From the NCBI GenBank assembly GCA_965223955.1, contig OZ245029.1, forward strand, positions 2,294,001 through 2,358,000: 64,000 nucleotides of DNA. Direction: 5' to 3'. Below are positions 53,270 to 62,201 of the stretch, piece by piece (the first letter of the stretch is position 1; each line of letters starts with the position of its first letter). This DNA is from Bin75 sp965223955. GTDB taxonomy: Bacteria > Nitrospirota > Nitrospiria > Nitrospirales > UBA8639. A program made the translations under genes and the position numbers. The notes beneath the pieces were generated by a model. The model saw only the letters and a list, made by a program, of their open reading frames with translations, made no database searches and was not told the DNA's origin.

Positions 53270-55642
53270 CTACAACCTCAATCGTCTGAGCCGTAACGCA
53301 TTGGCGATGACCGACACCGAACTGAACGTCATGGCGACGCTGGCGATGATGGGGCTCAGGAGAAGCCCCAGGAAAGGATAGAGGACGCCTGCGGCAATGG
53401 GCACACCGAGCGCATTATAGACAAACGCAAAAAAGAGATTTTGCCGGATATTCTTCATCATGGCTTTGCTTAAGGTCCGGGCACGGGCGACGCCTCGCAG
53501 GTCGCCTTTCACCAGGGTAATGCCCGCGCTTTCTATCGCCACGTCAGTACCCGTTCCCATGGCAATGCCGACGTCGGCTTCAGCAAGCGCCGGAGCATCA
53601 TTGATGCCGTCTCCGGCCATGGCAACGACGTGGCCCTTCTTTTGGAATTGTTTCACGATCTGGTGTTTATGTTCGGGAAGGACCTCAGCCTGAACGTGTT
53701 GCAACCCCAGTTGTCGGCCAACGACTTCGGCGGTCTGTCGATGATCACCCGTGACCATGACGATTTCAAGTCCTTCACGTTTCAGAGAATCAACCGCTTC
53801 GACCGTGGTGGCCTTGATCGGATCGATGACCCCGATGAGACCGGCCGGCTGCGCGTCAACCGCCACCAGCACCACGGTTTGCCCTTCTTTCCGCAGCACG
53901 TCGCTTTGCGCATTGAACTCCGTTAATTTCTGCGAAGGCACACCCATGTCCCGTTCGAGAAATTGTCGATTGCCCAGCGCCACGACCTTCCCATCCACCT
54001 GACCTTCGACGCCTTCACCGGTTTGCGAACGAAATTCTTCGACCTCACTGAAGGAAAGCCCTCGCTCCCTTGCACCGGAAACAATAGCTGCGGCCAAGGG
54101 ATGTTCGCTGACGCGCTCGACGCTGGCCGCCAATTGGAGCAAATCCGCCTCACTCAATCCCGATGCGGGAACGACCGACCGCAGGACGGGTTTCCCCTCC
54201 GTCAACGTGCCGGTCTTATCCACCACCAGCATCGTCACCTTTTCCAATCGTTCAAGCGCTTCGGCATTTTTAATGAGCACTCCCGCCGTGGCGCCTCGTC
54301 CCATGCCGACCATGATCGACATGGGCGTGGCCAACCCGAGCGCACACGGGCAGGCAATGATCAGCACGGCCACGGCGTTCACCAGGGCATAGGCCAGGCG
54401 AGGCTCCGGCCCGACACTCGCCCACACGCCAAACGTGATGGCCGCACCCAACAGGACGACCGGGACAAAATACCCGGCCACGACGTCGGCCACCCGCTGG
54501 ATGGGTGCACGACTGCGTTGAGCCTCGCTCACCATCTTCACGATCTGCGCCAGCATGGTTTCCTGGCCGACGCGTTTGGCTTCCATCAGCACGGTGCCGG
54601 TGCCATTCAGGGTGCCCCCGATCACCCAATCCCCTGTCCGTTTTTCAACAGGAATGGCTTCGCCCGTGACCATGGATTCATCAACCGAGGTCGAGCCTTC
54701 CAGCACCGCACCATCCACCGGGACTTTTTCACCGGGACGAACACGGAGGCGTTGACCGGCTGTGACCCGTTCCAACGGAATCTCCTCTTCCTGGTCGTCG
54801 TTCCGTACGATCCTCGCGGTTTTCGGCGCCAACCCGAGAAGGGCTTTCAGCGCACCCGTGGTTCGACGCCGTGCCCGGAGTTCCAGAACCTGGCCCAAAG
54901 CCACCAGGACGATAATAACGGCAGCGGCTTCAAAATACACGGGCACGTCACCGTCCGGGGTCCGGAAGGCCTCCGGAAACCGGCCGGGCAGAATCGTTGC
55001 CAGCGCGCTCGAGAGATAGGCCGCTCCCGTGCCCATGGCAATGAGGGTAAACATGTTGAGACGGCGGTTGACGATGGATGCCCACCCGCGCTGAAAGAAC
55101 GGCAACCCCACCCAGCACACGACGGGCGTGGCCAGGACGAACTGCAACCAATTGGACCATCGAGGAGCAAGGACCTCCTGCAAGGGCTGACCGGGAATCA
55201 TCCCGGCCATGGCCAACACCAGCACGGGCAACGCCAATGTCAACCCGATCCAAAACCGGCGCGTCATGTCCACGAGTTCGGGATTGGCCTCTTCTTCCAC
55301 CGTGACCGTTCGCGGCTCAAGCGCCATGCCACAGGACGGGCAAGCCGCGGGTTTCTCCGACACCACGTCGGGACACATCGGGCAGATATATTCGGTCCCC
55401 GGCTTGGCTGGCGCATCGTCCATGGACTGCGTGTACTTGCCGCTCAGATACCCGTCCGGATCGCCACGAAACCGTTCCTCACACCGGGGATGACAGAAAT
55501 AATACGTCGTCCCTGCATGCTCGTATTGTCCCGCGGCGGAGAGCGGATCAACCATCATGCCGCACACCGGGTCCCGGGCCATGGGGACACTGGCCATCAT
55601 GAGATCGCGGCGTTTCGCTTTTGGGGATGGATCGGGTTGCAT
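53270..55642 (-). CDS. copA: Copper-type P1B ATPase with YHS and zinc-ribbon-like N-terminus
   Basis: 790 residues from MQPDPSPKAKRRDL; a GTG 33 bases upstream is possible. No HMA domain; instead a YHS domain (ARDPVCGMMVDP, YYFCHPRCEERFRGDP) at about 20-70 and a heavy-metal-binding domain (YICPMCPDVVSEKPAACPSCGM) at about 85-115. Eight membrane helices, the CPC ion motif IIACPCALGLATP, phosphorylation site VVDKTGTLTEG, the HP-locus SEHPLAAAI and hinge AMAGDGINDAPALAEADVGIAMGTGTDVA. It exports copper or silver from the cytoplasm. Single gene, no copper chaperone beside it. Confidence 0.93.
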   Translation of the reverse strand: MQPDPSPKAKRRDLMMASVPMARDPVCGMMVDPLSAAGQYEHAGTTYYFCHPRCEERFRGDPDGYLSGKYTQSMDDAPAKPGTEYICPMCPDVVSEKPAACPSCGMALEPRTVTVEEEANPELVDMTRRFWIGLTLALPVLVLAMAGMIPGQPLQEVLAPRWSNWLQFVLATPVVCWVGLPFFQRGWASIVNRRLNMFTLIAMGTGAAYLSSALATILPGRFPEAFRTPDGDVPVYFEAAAVIIVLVALGQVLELRARRRTTGALKALLGLAPKTARIVRNDDQEEEIPLERVTAGQRLRVRPGEKVPVDGAVLEGSTSVDESMVTGEAIPVEKRTGDWVIGGTLNGTGTVLMEAKRVGQETMLAQIVKMVSEAQRSRAPIQRVADVVAGYFVPVVLLGAAITFGVWASVGPEPRLAYALVNAVAVLIIACPCALGLATPMSIMVGMGRGATAGVLIKNAEALERLEKVTMLVVDKTGTLTEGKPVLRSVVPASGLSEADLLQLAASVERVSEHPLAAAIVSGARERGLSFSEVEEFRSQTGEGVEGQVDGKVVALGNRQFLERDMGVPSQKLTEFNAQSDVLRKEGQTVVLVAVDAQPAGLIGVIDPIKATTVEAVDSLKREGLEIVMVTGDHRQTAEVVGRQLGLQHVQAEVLPEHKHQIVKQFQKKGHVVAMAGDGINDAPALAEADVGIAMGTGTDVAIESAGITLVKGDLRGVARARTLSKAMMKNIRQNLFFAFVYNALGVPIAAGVLYPFLGLLLSPIIASVAMTFSSVSVIANALRLRRLRL

Positions 55643-55733
55643 CGCAAGGGTCCCCTCTGAACAGAAGGCCGTCACAGCCTTATAGTAAGATCATACCGGT
55701 TCCCGATATTTTTCTCAGCTTCAAAATCCGGAT

Positions 55734-55920
55734 GGGTTCACTCATTCGTTGGCGGAATGAAAGGGTGTGTCAGCCCTGTGCGGTTCTTCTTGTCGTTTCC
55801 TCCCCTTTGTAAGGGGAGGAAGGTGGGGTAGAGTCGCATGCCCAGGGGCACCGCCCACCACACGCGGCCAGCCCATCCCGGCCCAGGCTCTACCTCCCCT
55901 CGCCCCTCCTTACAAAGTGT
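55734..55920. repeat. MITE-like/family A repeat cut by an IS
   Basis: GGTTCACTCATTCGTTGGCG then the family A unit from CCTCCCCTTTGTAAGGGGAG to CCCTCGCCCCTCCTTACAAA, where the normal continuation GGAGGGG is missing because the IS481-type element begins. Confidence 0.75.
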
Positions 55921-56863
55921 TGTGTCCCGTGAGATTCTGTAACAAGTGCAAAGGGGCCTGATAGTTGAGGCACCTTAACCGGGTGCGATTGTAATTGTCC
56001 ACCACCCGGGTGATAAAGGCGTTCCGCTCGGCGTGACTCCGAAACCGATTGCTGCAATGGGCCCGGAGCGGGGGCTGGCTCTGTAACGCGTCACTCAGCC
56101 GCCGGTTAAAGCGTTCCACCATGCCATTGGTCTGCGGATGATAGGGCCGGATCAGGCGATGAGTGATCCCATGCGCCCGGCACACGTGAGCCAGGCGATG
56201 CGTGCCGCTCGGCTGGCCCGCCGGTTTGCCTTGCTTGTGCACGGCAAACCGATCGGTAAACGCGCCATCATTATCGGTCAAGATGGTGTGCACTTTGTGC
56301 GGAAACGCGGCCAGGAATTCTTCGACGGCCTGCGTCACCGTGGCGGCCGTCCGCCGGGCCAGCACCTTGACCCAGACATAGCGGGTGGCGCGGTCAATGG
56401 CCACGAACACATAACTGGGTTGCTTCTGTCATTTGCTTAACACTTTCAGATCCAGATGAATGTAGCCGCAGGGGGTGGCCGCGAACCGCCCCACCGGCGG
56501 CGCGTCGGGGGAGGCGGGGGGCAACCGCGCGACGCCCAGCCGCACCAAGCAGCGATGGATCGCGCTCCGACTCAAGGGCGTCGCACTGCAGCGGTTCAGG
56601 ACCTCCGTGACATCGTCGAGGGACAACCGCAATTGGGTGCGCAATTCGGCGATAAGGGCTTCCTGCTCGGGGGAGGTACTGGCATGGAGCTGGTGGCGGA
56701 CATGGGAGCCATCGTGGACCCGGCCGGCGCGCTTCCATTTATAGATGGTGGTCACAGCGACCCCGAGTTCCCGGGCCAAGGTCGCGGCGCTTTTGGGGGC
56801 GGTCTGGATGTAGCGGCGGGTGGCGGGAGTCGTGCGAGCTAACTTATGCAGTTTGATGTCCAT
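55910..56863 (-). pseudogene. IS481 family transposase with in-frame stop
   Basis: Start MDIKLHKLARTTPATRRYIQ with AGGAGG 4 nt before. An N-terminal helix-turn-helix region (SAATLARELGVAVTTIYKWK) leads to the DDE core: Asp in YIHLDLKVLS, Asp in ILTDNDGAF, Glu in NGMVERFNRRL. The codon after VLSK is TGA (56429-56431); the frame resumes without shift as QKQPSYVFVAIDRATRYVW. So one nonsense change has split a 317-codon gene. The last three codons lie outside the IS end. Confidence 0.85.
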
Positions 56864-56937
56864 GGGTCCTCCTCTGGTGGACATAGTCGATGCCACGCAT
56901 GATAGCAGAAGAGTCTAGGGAATCACACGGGACAGTA
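55921..56937 (-). mobile_element. IS481-type insertion sequence
   Basis: About 1.02 kb. Ends TGTGTCCCGTGAGATTC (55921-55937) and, inverted, ACTGTCCCGTGTGATTC (56936-56920) agree at 14 of the last 16 positions. One transposase frame fills the element. It sits inside a family A repeat on the left. No target-site duplication is evident because the right flank is different DNA. Confidence 0.8.
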
Positions 56938-56961
56938 CATATGTACTGTCCCGTGTGATTC
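56920..56961. repeat. Perfect 42-bp palindrome at the IS right end
   Basis: The 21 bases at 56920-56940, which include the IS inverted repeat, are exactly mirrored at 56941-56961. The centre is ACATATGT. It could form a cruciform, and looks like two IS ends head to head. Confidence 0.85.
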
Positions 56962-57480
56962 ACTAGATCCCGTAGGTCGGATTAGCGTAGCGTAATCCGA
57001 CAGTTAGCTGTTCAGACATTTGGTTGATAGTTTTACCTTGTCTTTCAATACTTTAAAGTTTTTGCACTTTTTTAAAATGTTTAAACTTTGTAATTATTTT
57101 AAAGTTTATGGCAAAGTTTAAAATATTTAACATTTTATTATTTTTGTAATATTTCCAAAATTCCTCGCCATTGTTCACGTTTTCCCCATTCCAGTTGTCG
57201 GGTTACGCCTTCGGCTAACCCGACCTACGGAGCCTACGAATGCAAAAGGCGAAGACAAAGACGAAAGGCCAACGACGCTGGATCCTTTCCTTGACTGGAT
57301 CCCCGATCAGGTCGGGGACAAGCGTCGGGGACAAGCGTCGAGGATGACAGGAGGGGGAAAAGGCGAGGATTGTAAATGTTCAGATCCCGTAGGTCGGATT
57401 AGCGTAGCGTAATCCGACATGTTCCCTTCTCGTCGAACAGTCCCGTAGGTCAGGTTAGCAAAGCGTAACCTGACATCTTC
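56962..57480. repeat. Repeat and AT-rich non-coding DNA
   Basis: Family B at 56970-57003, AT-rich island 57020-57170 with AAAGTTT and AATATTT words, family B at 57195-57228, family C-like TGGATCCCCGATCAGGTCGG at 57296, family B at 57388-57418 and 57440-57473. No gene is seen. Confidence 0.7.
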
Positions 57481-57483
57481 ACT

Positions 57484-57715
57484 GATGGGTTCACTCATTC
57501 GTTGACAGAATGAGTGGCTGACCAGGGAACCAAGAAAGAAGAACCGTCGTTTTCCTCTCCTTTGTAAGGGGAGGGTAGGTGGGGTAGAGCCACCCGTCCA
57601 CGGAGCACGGGGGTTCGCCATCCTGGTCACGGATTCTACCTCCCCTCACCCCTCCTTACAAAGGAGGGGAACCGGGGCACGGAAGGAAGCGGTGGAAATT
57701 GTCAACGAATACGGG
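57484..57715. repeat. MITE-like element with family A core
   Basis: Left end GGTTCACTCATTCGTTGACA, then GCTGACCAGGGAACCAAGAA, family A core from TTTGTAAGGGGAGGGTAGGT to CCTCCTTACAAAGGAGGGGA, right end ATTGTCAACGAATACGGGC. It stands directly downstream of the ten-haem cytochrome gene. Confidence 0.75.
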
Positions 57716-57728
57716 CAGATCTCTTTGT

Positions 57729-59620
57729 TTACGGAGAGGCTATCGGTACCGTGAGTGGGGCGTTTGGGAGGATCGGAGCCATTGTTCCCACGTGGTAGTT
57801 GTGACACGTGAGACATGTGTCTCCCGCTCGTTCTGACGTATGACACGTCGTACACACGGTTTTCCGCATCGCTTGAAAATTGCTTGCAAAGGTCAACGGG
57901 TTGGTATCCTCGAACGCTTCCATGACCTCGGCTTCAGGATCGAGCGTATGGCACGTGAGACAGCCTTTGTCGTCCAGTACGCTGAAATGGACCGCATGGG
58001 CAAAGCGTGTCACCTTCCGTTCATGAGGAACCGGACGTGCGGTCACCCAATGAATCCGTTTCCGTTGACCGGCTTGGGCATCGACACTGTGACACTTCAT
58101 ACACAGCCCGGGGGCCTTGGGGTTCGATACGTGGGTGAAGATCGCCGTGGCTGAACGTCCATGTTTTGTTCCTGAGGCCCGAGCGGTGAACTCCAGCCAT
58201 GCACACACGAAAGGATCGGCATGCCTGGTCGGGCGATAGAGTAAGACAAAATCCGAATCCTGACGATACCAGCCACCGATCATGACCTGCTTTTCACGTT
58301 CGCGATCCCTGAGGATCTCCTCTTCACTCTCACGATCGTCAGGCCGTCCGACTTTCTCGCCGGCTCCGTAGCCGGACAACTCCGTCATTAAATGGGGCAA
58401 CCATTCCTGCTGTGCGGCACGGATCACCTCAACCGGCAGTTGACCGACCAGGTCCGCAAGTTTCCGTGTGCCGAGGTCCGTTGTCGCCTGAAGCCGATCC
58501 AACATTTCCCGTTGCCCCTTCACGATCAGGTTGTACAGCAGCCTTTTCACGGCCCACATCATCCTTCCCACGGCTGCGACCTCTTCATCCGTGGCATCCG
58601 ACAAATCGGTGAAGTCGTCAAACCCGGCCAGGAGTGCCAGATCTTCGGTCAAGGCCGGGTCTCCTTTCAGCAGCAACTCCATGAAGGGCGTGAGCCCCTC
58701 TTCGACGTTGTCATCGGCCGGCCATTCGCCAACGGAGATCTCATGCTCTTGCAGCGTGTCCAGATCCACCCCCGGTAACCGCAAGACCGCAATGCCCTTT
58801 GCCCCCGCCCGGCCCATGCCTTCGATCTGCCGGGCATGGCAACTCGCGCACGTGGTCTCAAAGGTTCCCGTTCGCATGGTTTGGCCGTCGTCGTCCGGCT
58901 TATGACAGGCGGTGCACGTTGTCGGCGCCTCTTTCTTGAATTCGCCAAGAAAGTGTTTTCCGATATGGGAATTGTGATCGAAGGCTATCCGTGTACGCCG
59001 CTTGTAGGGATAGTCCGAAAACGGCGGGTGACCATCGGCCAAACCCGAGAATGCCAGCGTATGGCAGATTTGGCATTGTTGCTCGTCCATCGCGGTCAGA
59101 TTGACATGTTTGCCTCGATGCTCCTTGTGGCACGTTGCGCAAGCCAATTGCCCTTCTCCCGTTTGCGCCAGGCCCGGCACCCAGGATGACAAGGCCAGGA
59201 GAAACGGCTTGTCAGTGGACTGAGGCATCCGGCTCAGACGTTCCGTGACAACAGCCAATTCCTTGGAGGGACGACCGTGAGCCTTGAAGGCATGTTCTCC
59301 GAGATGATGACACGTCAGACACAGCTTGCTGTTCTCCTGCCCCGTTCCTGGGGCACCCAGTGCAGATACCCAATCCGCGAGACCTCCATGGGCCGCCGTG
59401 TGACAGTCCGTACAAGCCCCGGCGGAGGCTCCATGTCCAAACGTGAGTTCTCCGGGAGATAAGAAGGCCGATCCTTCGGGCCTGAGAGGAAGAGCAGCGA
59501 GAGCCCGACCGTGAGCATGGAGAGCCAAAACGTGATCCTGCGTCGTGTGACCCGAAGGCTGCGGTCGCGGGTGGGTCGCTCATCCTGCCCCTCACGGAAT
59601 CCATCGTCCTGCACACGCAC
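57729..59620 (-). CDS. Ten-haem c-type cytochrome (frameshift near 59475)
   Basis: Ten CxxCH motifs: CTDCH, CLTCH, CATCH, CQICH, CTACH, CASCH, CMKCH, CLTCH, CTTCH, CLTCH, six in the first half and four in the last quarter, around a helical region without haem sites (about residues 270-440). The upstream frame (GTG 59620) encodes a basic stretch and a membrane helix (ITFWLSMLTVGLSLLFLS), then must shift near 59475 into the frame of ELTFGHGASAGACTDCH. Without it the longest frame starts at 59528 and lacks an export signal. Likely anchored in the membrane with haems in the periplasm. Four bases after the b-type cytochrome gene. Confidence 0.8.
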
Positions 59621-59623
59621 GGG

Positions 59624-60445
59624 CTATTGCCCCCCCGTTGTATACGCCGATACGACGATCGCGTGAACCAACGAGAGAATCAGCAGGCTGTAGGCCAGGG
59701 GGATATGGATGAACAACCAGTACTTGAGCGTCCCCTGGAGTGCTTCCTGATAATCAAGGTCATCCTTGACACGGATCAGGGCCTGCAATTCTTCTGCGCC
59801 TTCCCGCTCTCTCTCGCCCAAGTGGCGATCCAAGGCCCCAAGATCGGTGAGGAGCGCCTGACGGGAACGGGTGGACGCGAACAGGTGACCCCAATAGTTC
59901 CGTGGCCCATCGAGGAAAGACGCCAGTCGCCGATCATGGAAATCTGCGAGGGTCGTCGAATGATTCTCCGAAACGGTACGCTCAACGATGCCTTCAACGT
60001 TCTCACGAAGACGCTTCCGCATGACGGGAATTTGTTCAAAGATCACCTCTTCTCCTCGTGTCGCGAGTCGCCGGGGTAGCACTCTTGACAAGATCAACCC
60101 CACAAGCCCGCTGCCGGCACCCGCTGCGTACAACAGCGTCAGCGTCACATCCAGGGGACCGTTGGGGACACGCAGCCCGATATGCAGGACAAAAAGTCCA
60201 ATGGCCAGCAGGCCGGCAGAGACATGAAATTGGAGCCAATCGGTGGACGTTCCCAACGGTAAAAAAGGGAGTCGTTTGAGAACATTGTACATGACCAGCG
60301 CGAGGATCAAGACAAAGAGGAGCCATCCTGACAGGAACGCTGTCCGGTACGGCGACACGGCGGATGCCGCGTAGATCCCCACGAGAAGAAGGATGAGCAC
60401 GCTCCAGATCGTGATGGTGCCCCCATGTCGTAACGCGAACGTCAT
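59624..60445 (-). CDS. Membrane b-type cytochrome subunit
   Basis: 273 residues. Four N-terminal helices (TIWSVLILLLVGIYAASAV, LLFVLILALVMYNVL, FHVSAGLLAIGLFVLH, LTLLYAAGAGSGLVGLILSR), a soluble part of about 110 residues, and a last helix HIPLAYSLLILSLVHAIVV. His pairs 13 and 14 residues apart on two helices (QFH...LH and FIH...VH) fit bis-His ligation of two haems b. The start overlaps the cytochrome stop upstream (TGATG). Probably the quinone-side subunit of the cluster. Confidence 0.75.
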   Translation of the reverse strand: MTFALRHGGTITIWSVLILLLVGIYAASAVSPYRTAFLSGWLLFVLILALVMYNVLKRLPFLPLGTSTDWLQFHVSAGLLAIGLFVLHIGLRVPNGPLDVTLTLLYAAGAGSGLVGLILSRVLPRRLATRGEEVIFEQIPVMRKRLRENVEGIVERTVSENHSTTLADFHDRRLASFLDGPRNYWGHLFASTRSRQALLTDLGALDRHLGEREREGAEELQALIRVKDDLDYQEALQGTLKYWLFIHIPLAYSLLILSLVHAIVVSAYTTGGQ

Positions 60446-61545
60446 CACCGGTTCAGCCGGCCGGCAAGGGATGAAAGATCGTGCACGGCCGCCCGTTCGG
60501 GTGGTCTTCCCGGCTTGCCTTTGTATTGCGCTGCCTGTGGAATGACTCGGTCCAGGGCCGTCAATCGGCTGCCGTCACGGGCGCCGGCGAACCTTCGAGT
60601 CGTCGCGGCAATCGTGTCGGCCGCCGCCGCCAAGGCGGCTTCGTTCCCAATCTTCAGATCGATGCCCTTGGTGACTTCCAGGATTTCTTTGACTCCGGGA
60701 TAGGGATCAGCGCGTCGATCGCCTGCAGTGTGGCCACGACGCGTTGGACGCGCTTCGTCGCCGCGGTGGCATACTTCCCTTCTTCCGTCGCCGTGGCAAG
60801 ACTACGGAGACCGTACTCCAGATCGAGGGCTTTTCCCACGACGTAGAGCATCCGTTGACGCTCCGGGGATACCTCGTCATTCTTCTTTCCTTCAGAGCGG
60901 AGAAACTTGTGGCGGACTTCACCCAGCGACCACGACACCAGCTCGAAGTCGTCGCTCCCGGATTGGTGCCTTCCGACGTTCACCAACTTTTCGTTGGGCA
61001 CGACGTGACATTGATAGCAGTTTGCCGCAAGACGATAGAGATCCCCGGGCCGAATCATGCCGGATTCCTCGATTGTGGCAAGACGCTCGGCCTTATGTTC
61101 GGGCGTCTCCCGTTCGCGGGTCACGTTCTTCCCGCCATAATCACCATGGACCTTGAGCCAGTCTTTTGCCGGACCATGGCAAGATTCGCAGGAAATGCCG
61201 GCGATGGCTTTCACCCTGTTCTTTTTATAACCTGAGGTGAAGTGGCAGGTCACACAGTCACCGGCCTTTTTCACGCGTTTGATTCCCATGTTGCCGGCAA
61301 TCTCCTTGGCCTTTTTTTTTGCGCGTGAGCACTTTGAAGGTCTTGGAGTGCCTGGTCTCCCGCCAGGCGTGCACTTCCGCTTTGTGACATTCGCCGCATT
61401 CTTCGGGCCCCACAATTTTCGAGAGATCTTTCTCAGGAAGCTTCGTGGCCTCAGGCTCCGCCTCACTATTGGAGAAGACCAGGAATCCAAGCACGATACT
61501 TAGGCAGACCGAGCTTGATCGAATTGCGCCGTTCACAAGATTCAT
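60445..61545 (-). CDS. Tetrahaem c554-like cytochrome (two apparent frameshifts)
   Basis: Starts MNLVNGAIRSSSVCLSIVLG (signal peptide; SD upstream). Four CxxCH: CGECH, CVTCH, CESCH, CYQCH, in the spacing of cytochrome c554-type proteins (CHKAEVHAWRETRHSKTF near the first). The frame must change at an A9 run on the coding strand (61312-61320) to go from VLTRKK to KKAKEIAGNMGIKR, and again near 60705 to reach PYPGVKEILEVTKGIDLKIG and a stop overlapping the next gene. Periplasmic electron carrier by family. Confidence 0.78.
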
Positions 61546-61615
61546 GGGTCCGTCACCTCTTGAAGTGGTCAGGCATGGGTTTCACGTTCATCACGGTGCA
61601 TGCAGGTAACGATGA

Positions 61616-62083
61616 CTACGCATCCAACGTCAGATGGCCCGTTGGAATGGAAAGACACATGAAGCACAAACCGGCTGCCGGTTTCTCTTCAAGAGGTGTC
61701 ACATGAGAGACGGCTCCGGACCTGATGGCCGTGAGACATCTGCCACAATTGCCGGCACGGCATCCGAAACGCACGTTGACGTCGTTTCTTTTGGCAAGTT
61801 CCAACAGTGAACCTACGCTCGGGTCCCATGTGCACGTCCTGCCGGATTTGGCAAAGACGACTTCAATGCCGGGGAACGTCGCCGCGACTGGTGGTTCCGG
61901 ACGCTCGTGCCCGGGATGCTGCGCGTTCGCTGCCCGCATACGCTGATGGAACCCTTTAAGGACAAACCGGCCTTGCTGCTTTTTGTATCCGGCCTGACGC
62001 CATAACGCGACGAGCAAAAGGGGGATCCGAATCAGGGCCGCCCCGACGATGCCGCCGCCGATTCCTTGCATCACCAACTCCAT
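61616..62083 (-). CDS. Membrane-anchored 2Fe-2S ferredoxin
   Basis: 155 residues. N-terminal hydrophobic segment GIGGGIVGAALIRIPLLLVA, then a linker, then a plant-type ferredoxin domain: IEVVFAKSGRTCTWDPSVGS, cluster Cys in RFGCRAGNCGRC and the fourth in GLCFMCLSIP. SD AGGAGG. The ferredoxin domain probably faces the cytoplasm. It could link an electron donor to the membrane cytochromes. Lies between the porin and the c554-like gene. Confidence 0.85.
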   Translation of the reverse strand: MELVMQGIGGGIVGAALIRIPLLLVALWRQAGYKKQQGRFVLKGFHQRMRAANAQHPGHERPEPPVAATFPGIEVVFAKSGRTCTWDPSVGSLLELAKRNDVNVRFGCRAGNCGRCLTAIRSGAVSHVTPLEEKPAAGLCFMCLSIPTGHLTLDA

Positions 62084-62201
62084 ACTTGCCCTCCTGAAAC
62101 GATCTTAACCTCTATTGACTTAAGAATGCTGAACTCTGTCCTGTGAGTGCCGGAAGCCCTCTGGTCACTATCGGCAAACAGGTGTTACGTCTTGATCCCC
62201 C

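Noticed and set aside
53253..53297. 14-codon ORF MNPREPLQPQSSEP with a good SD
   Set aside because: Too short and antisense to the end of copA; could be the leftover start of a lost gene, but nothing supports expression.
53963..55660. 565-codon open frame antisense to copA
   Set aside because: High-GC shadow: His/Arg/Gly-rich, no domains, fully inside a well-supported ATPase gene.
56429..56431. TGA as selenocysteine or recoding site in the transposase
   Set aside because: No SECIS-like hairpin considered convincing and IS481 enzymes do not use selenocysteine; a nonsense mutation is simpler.
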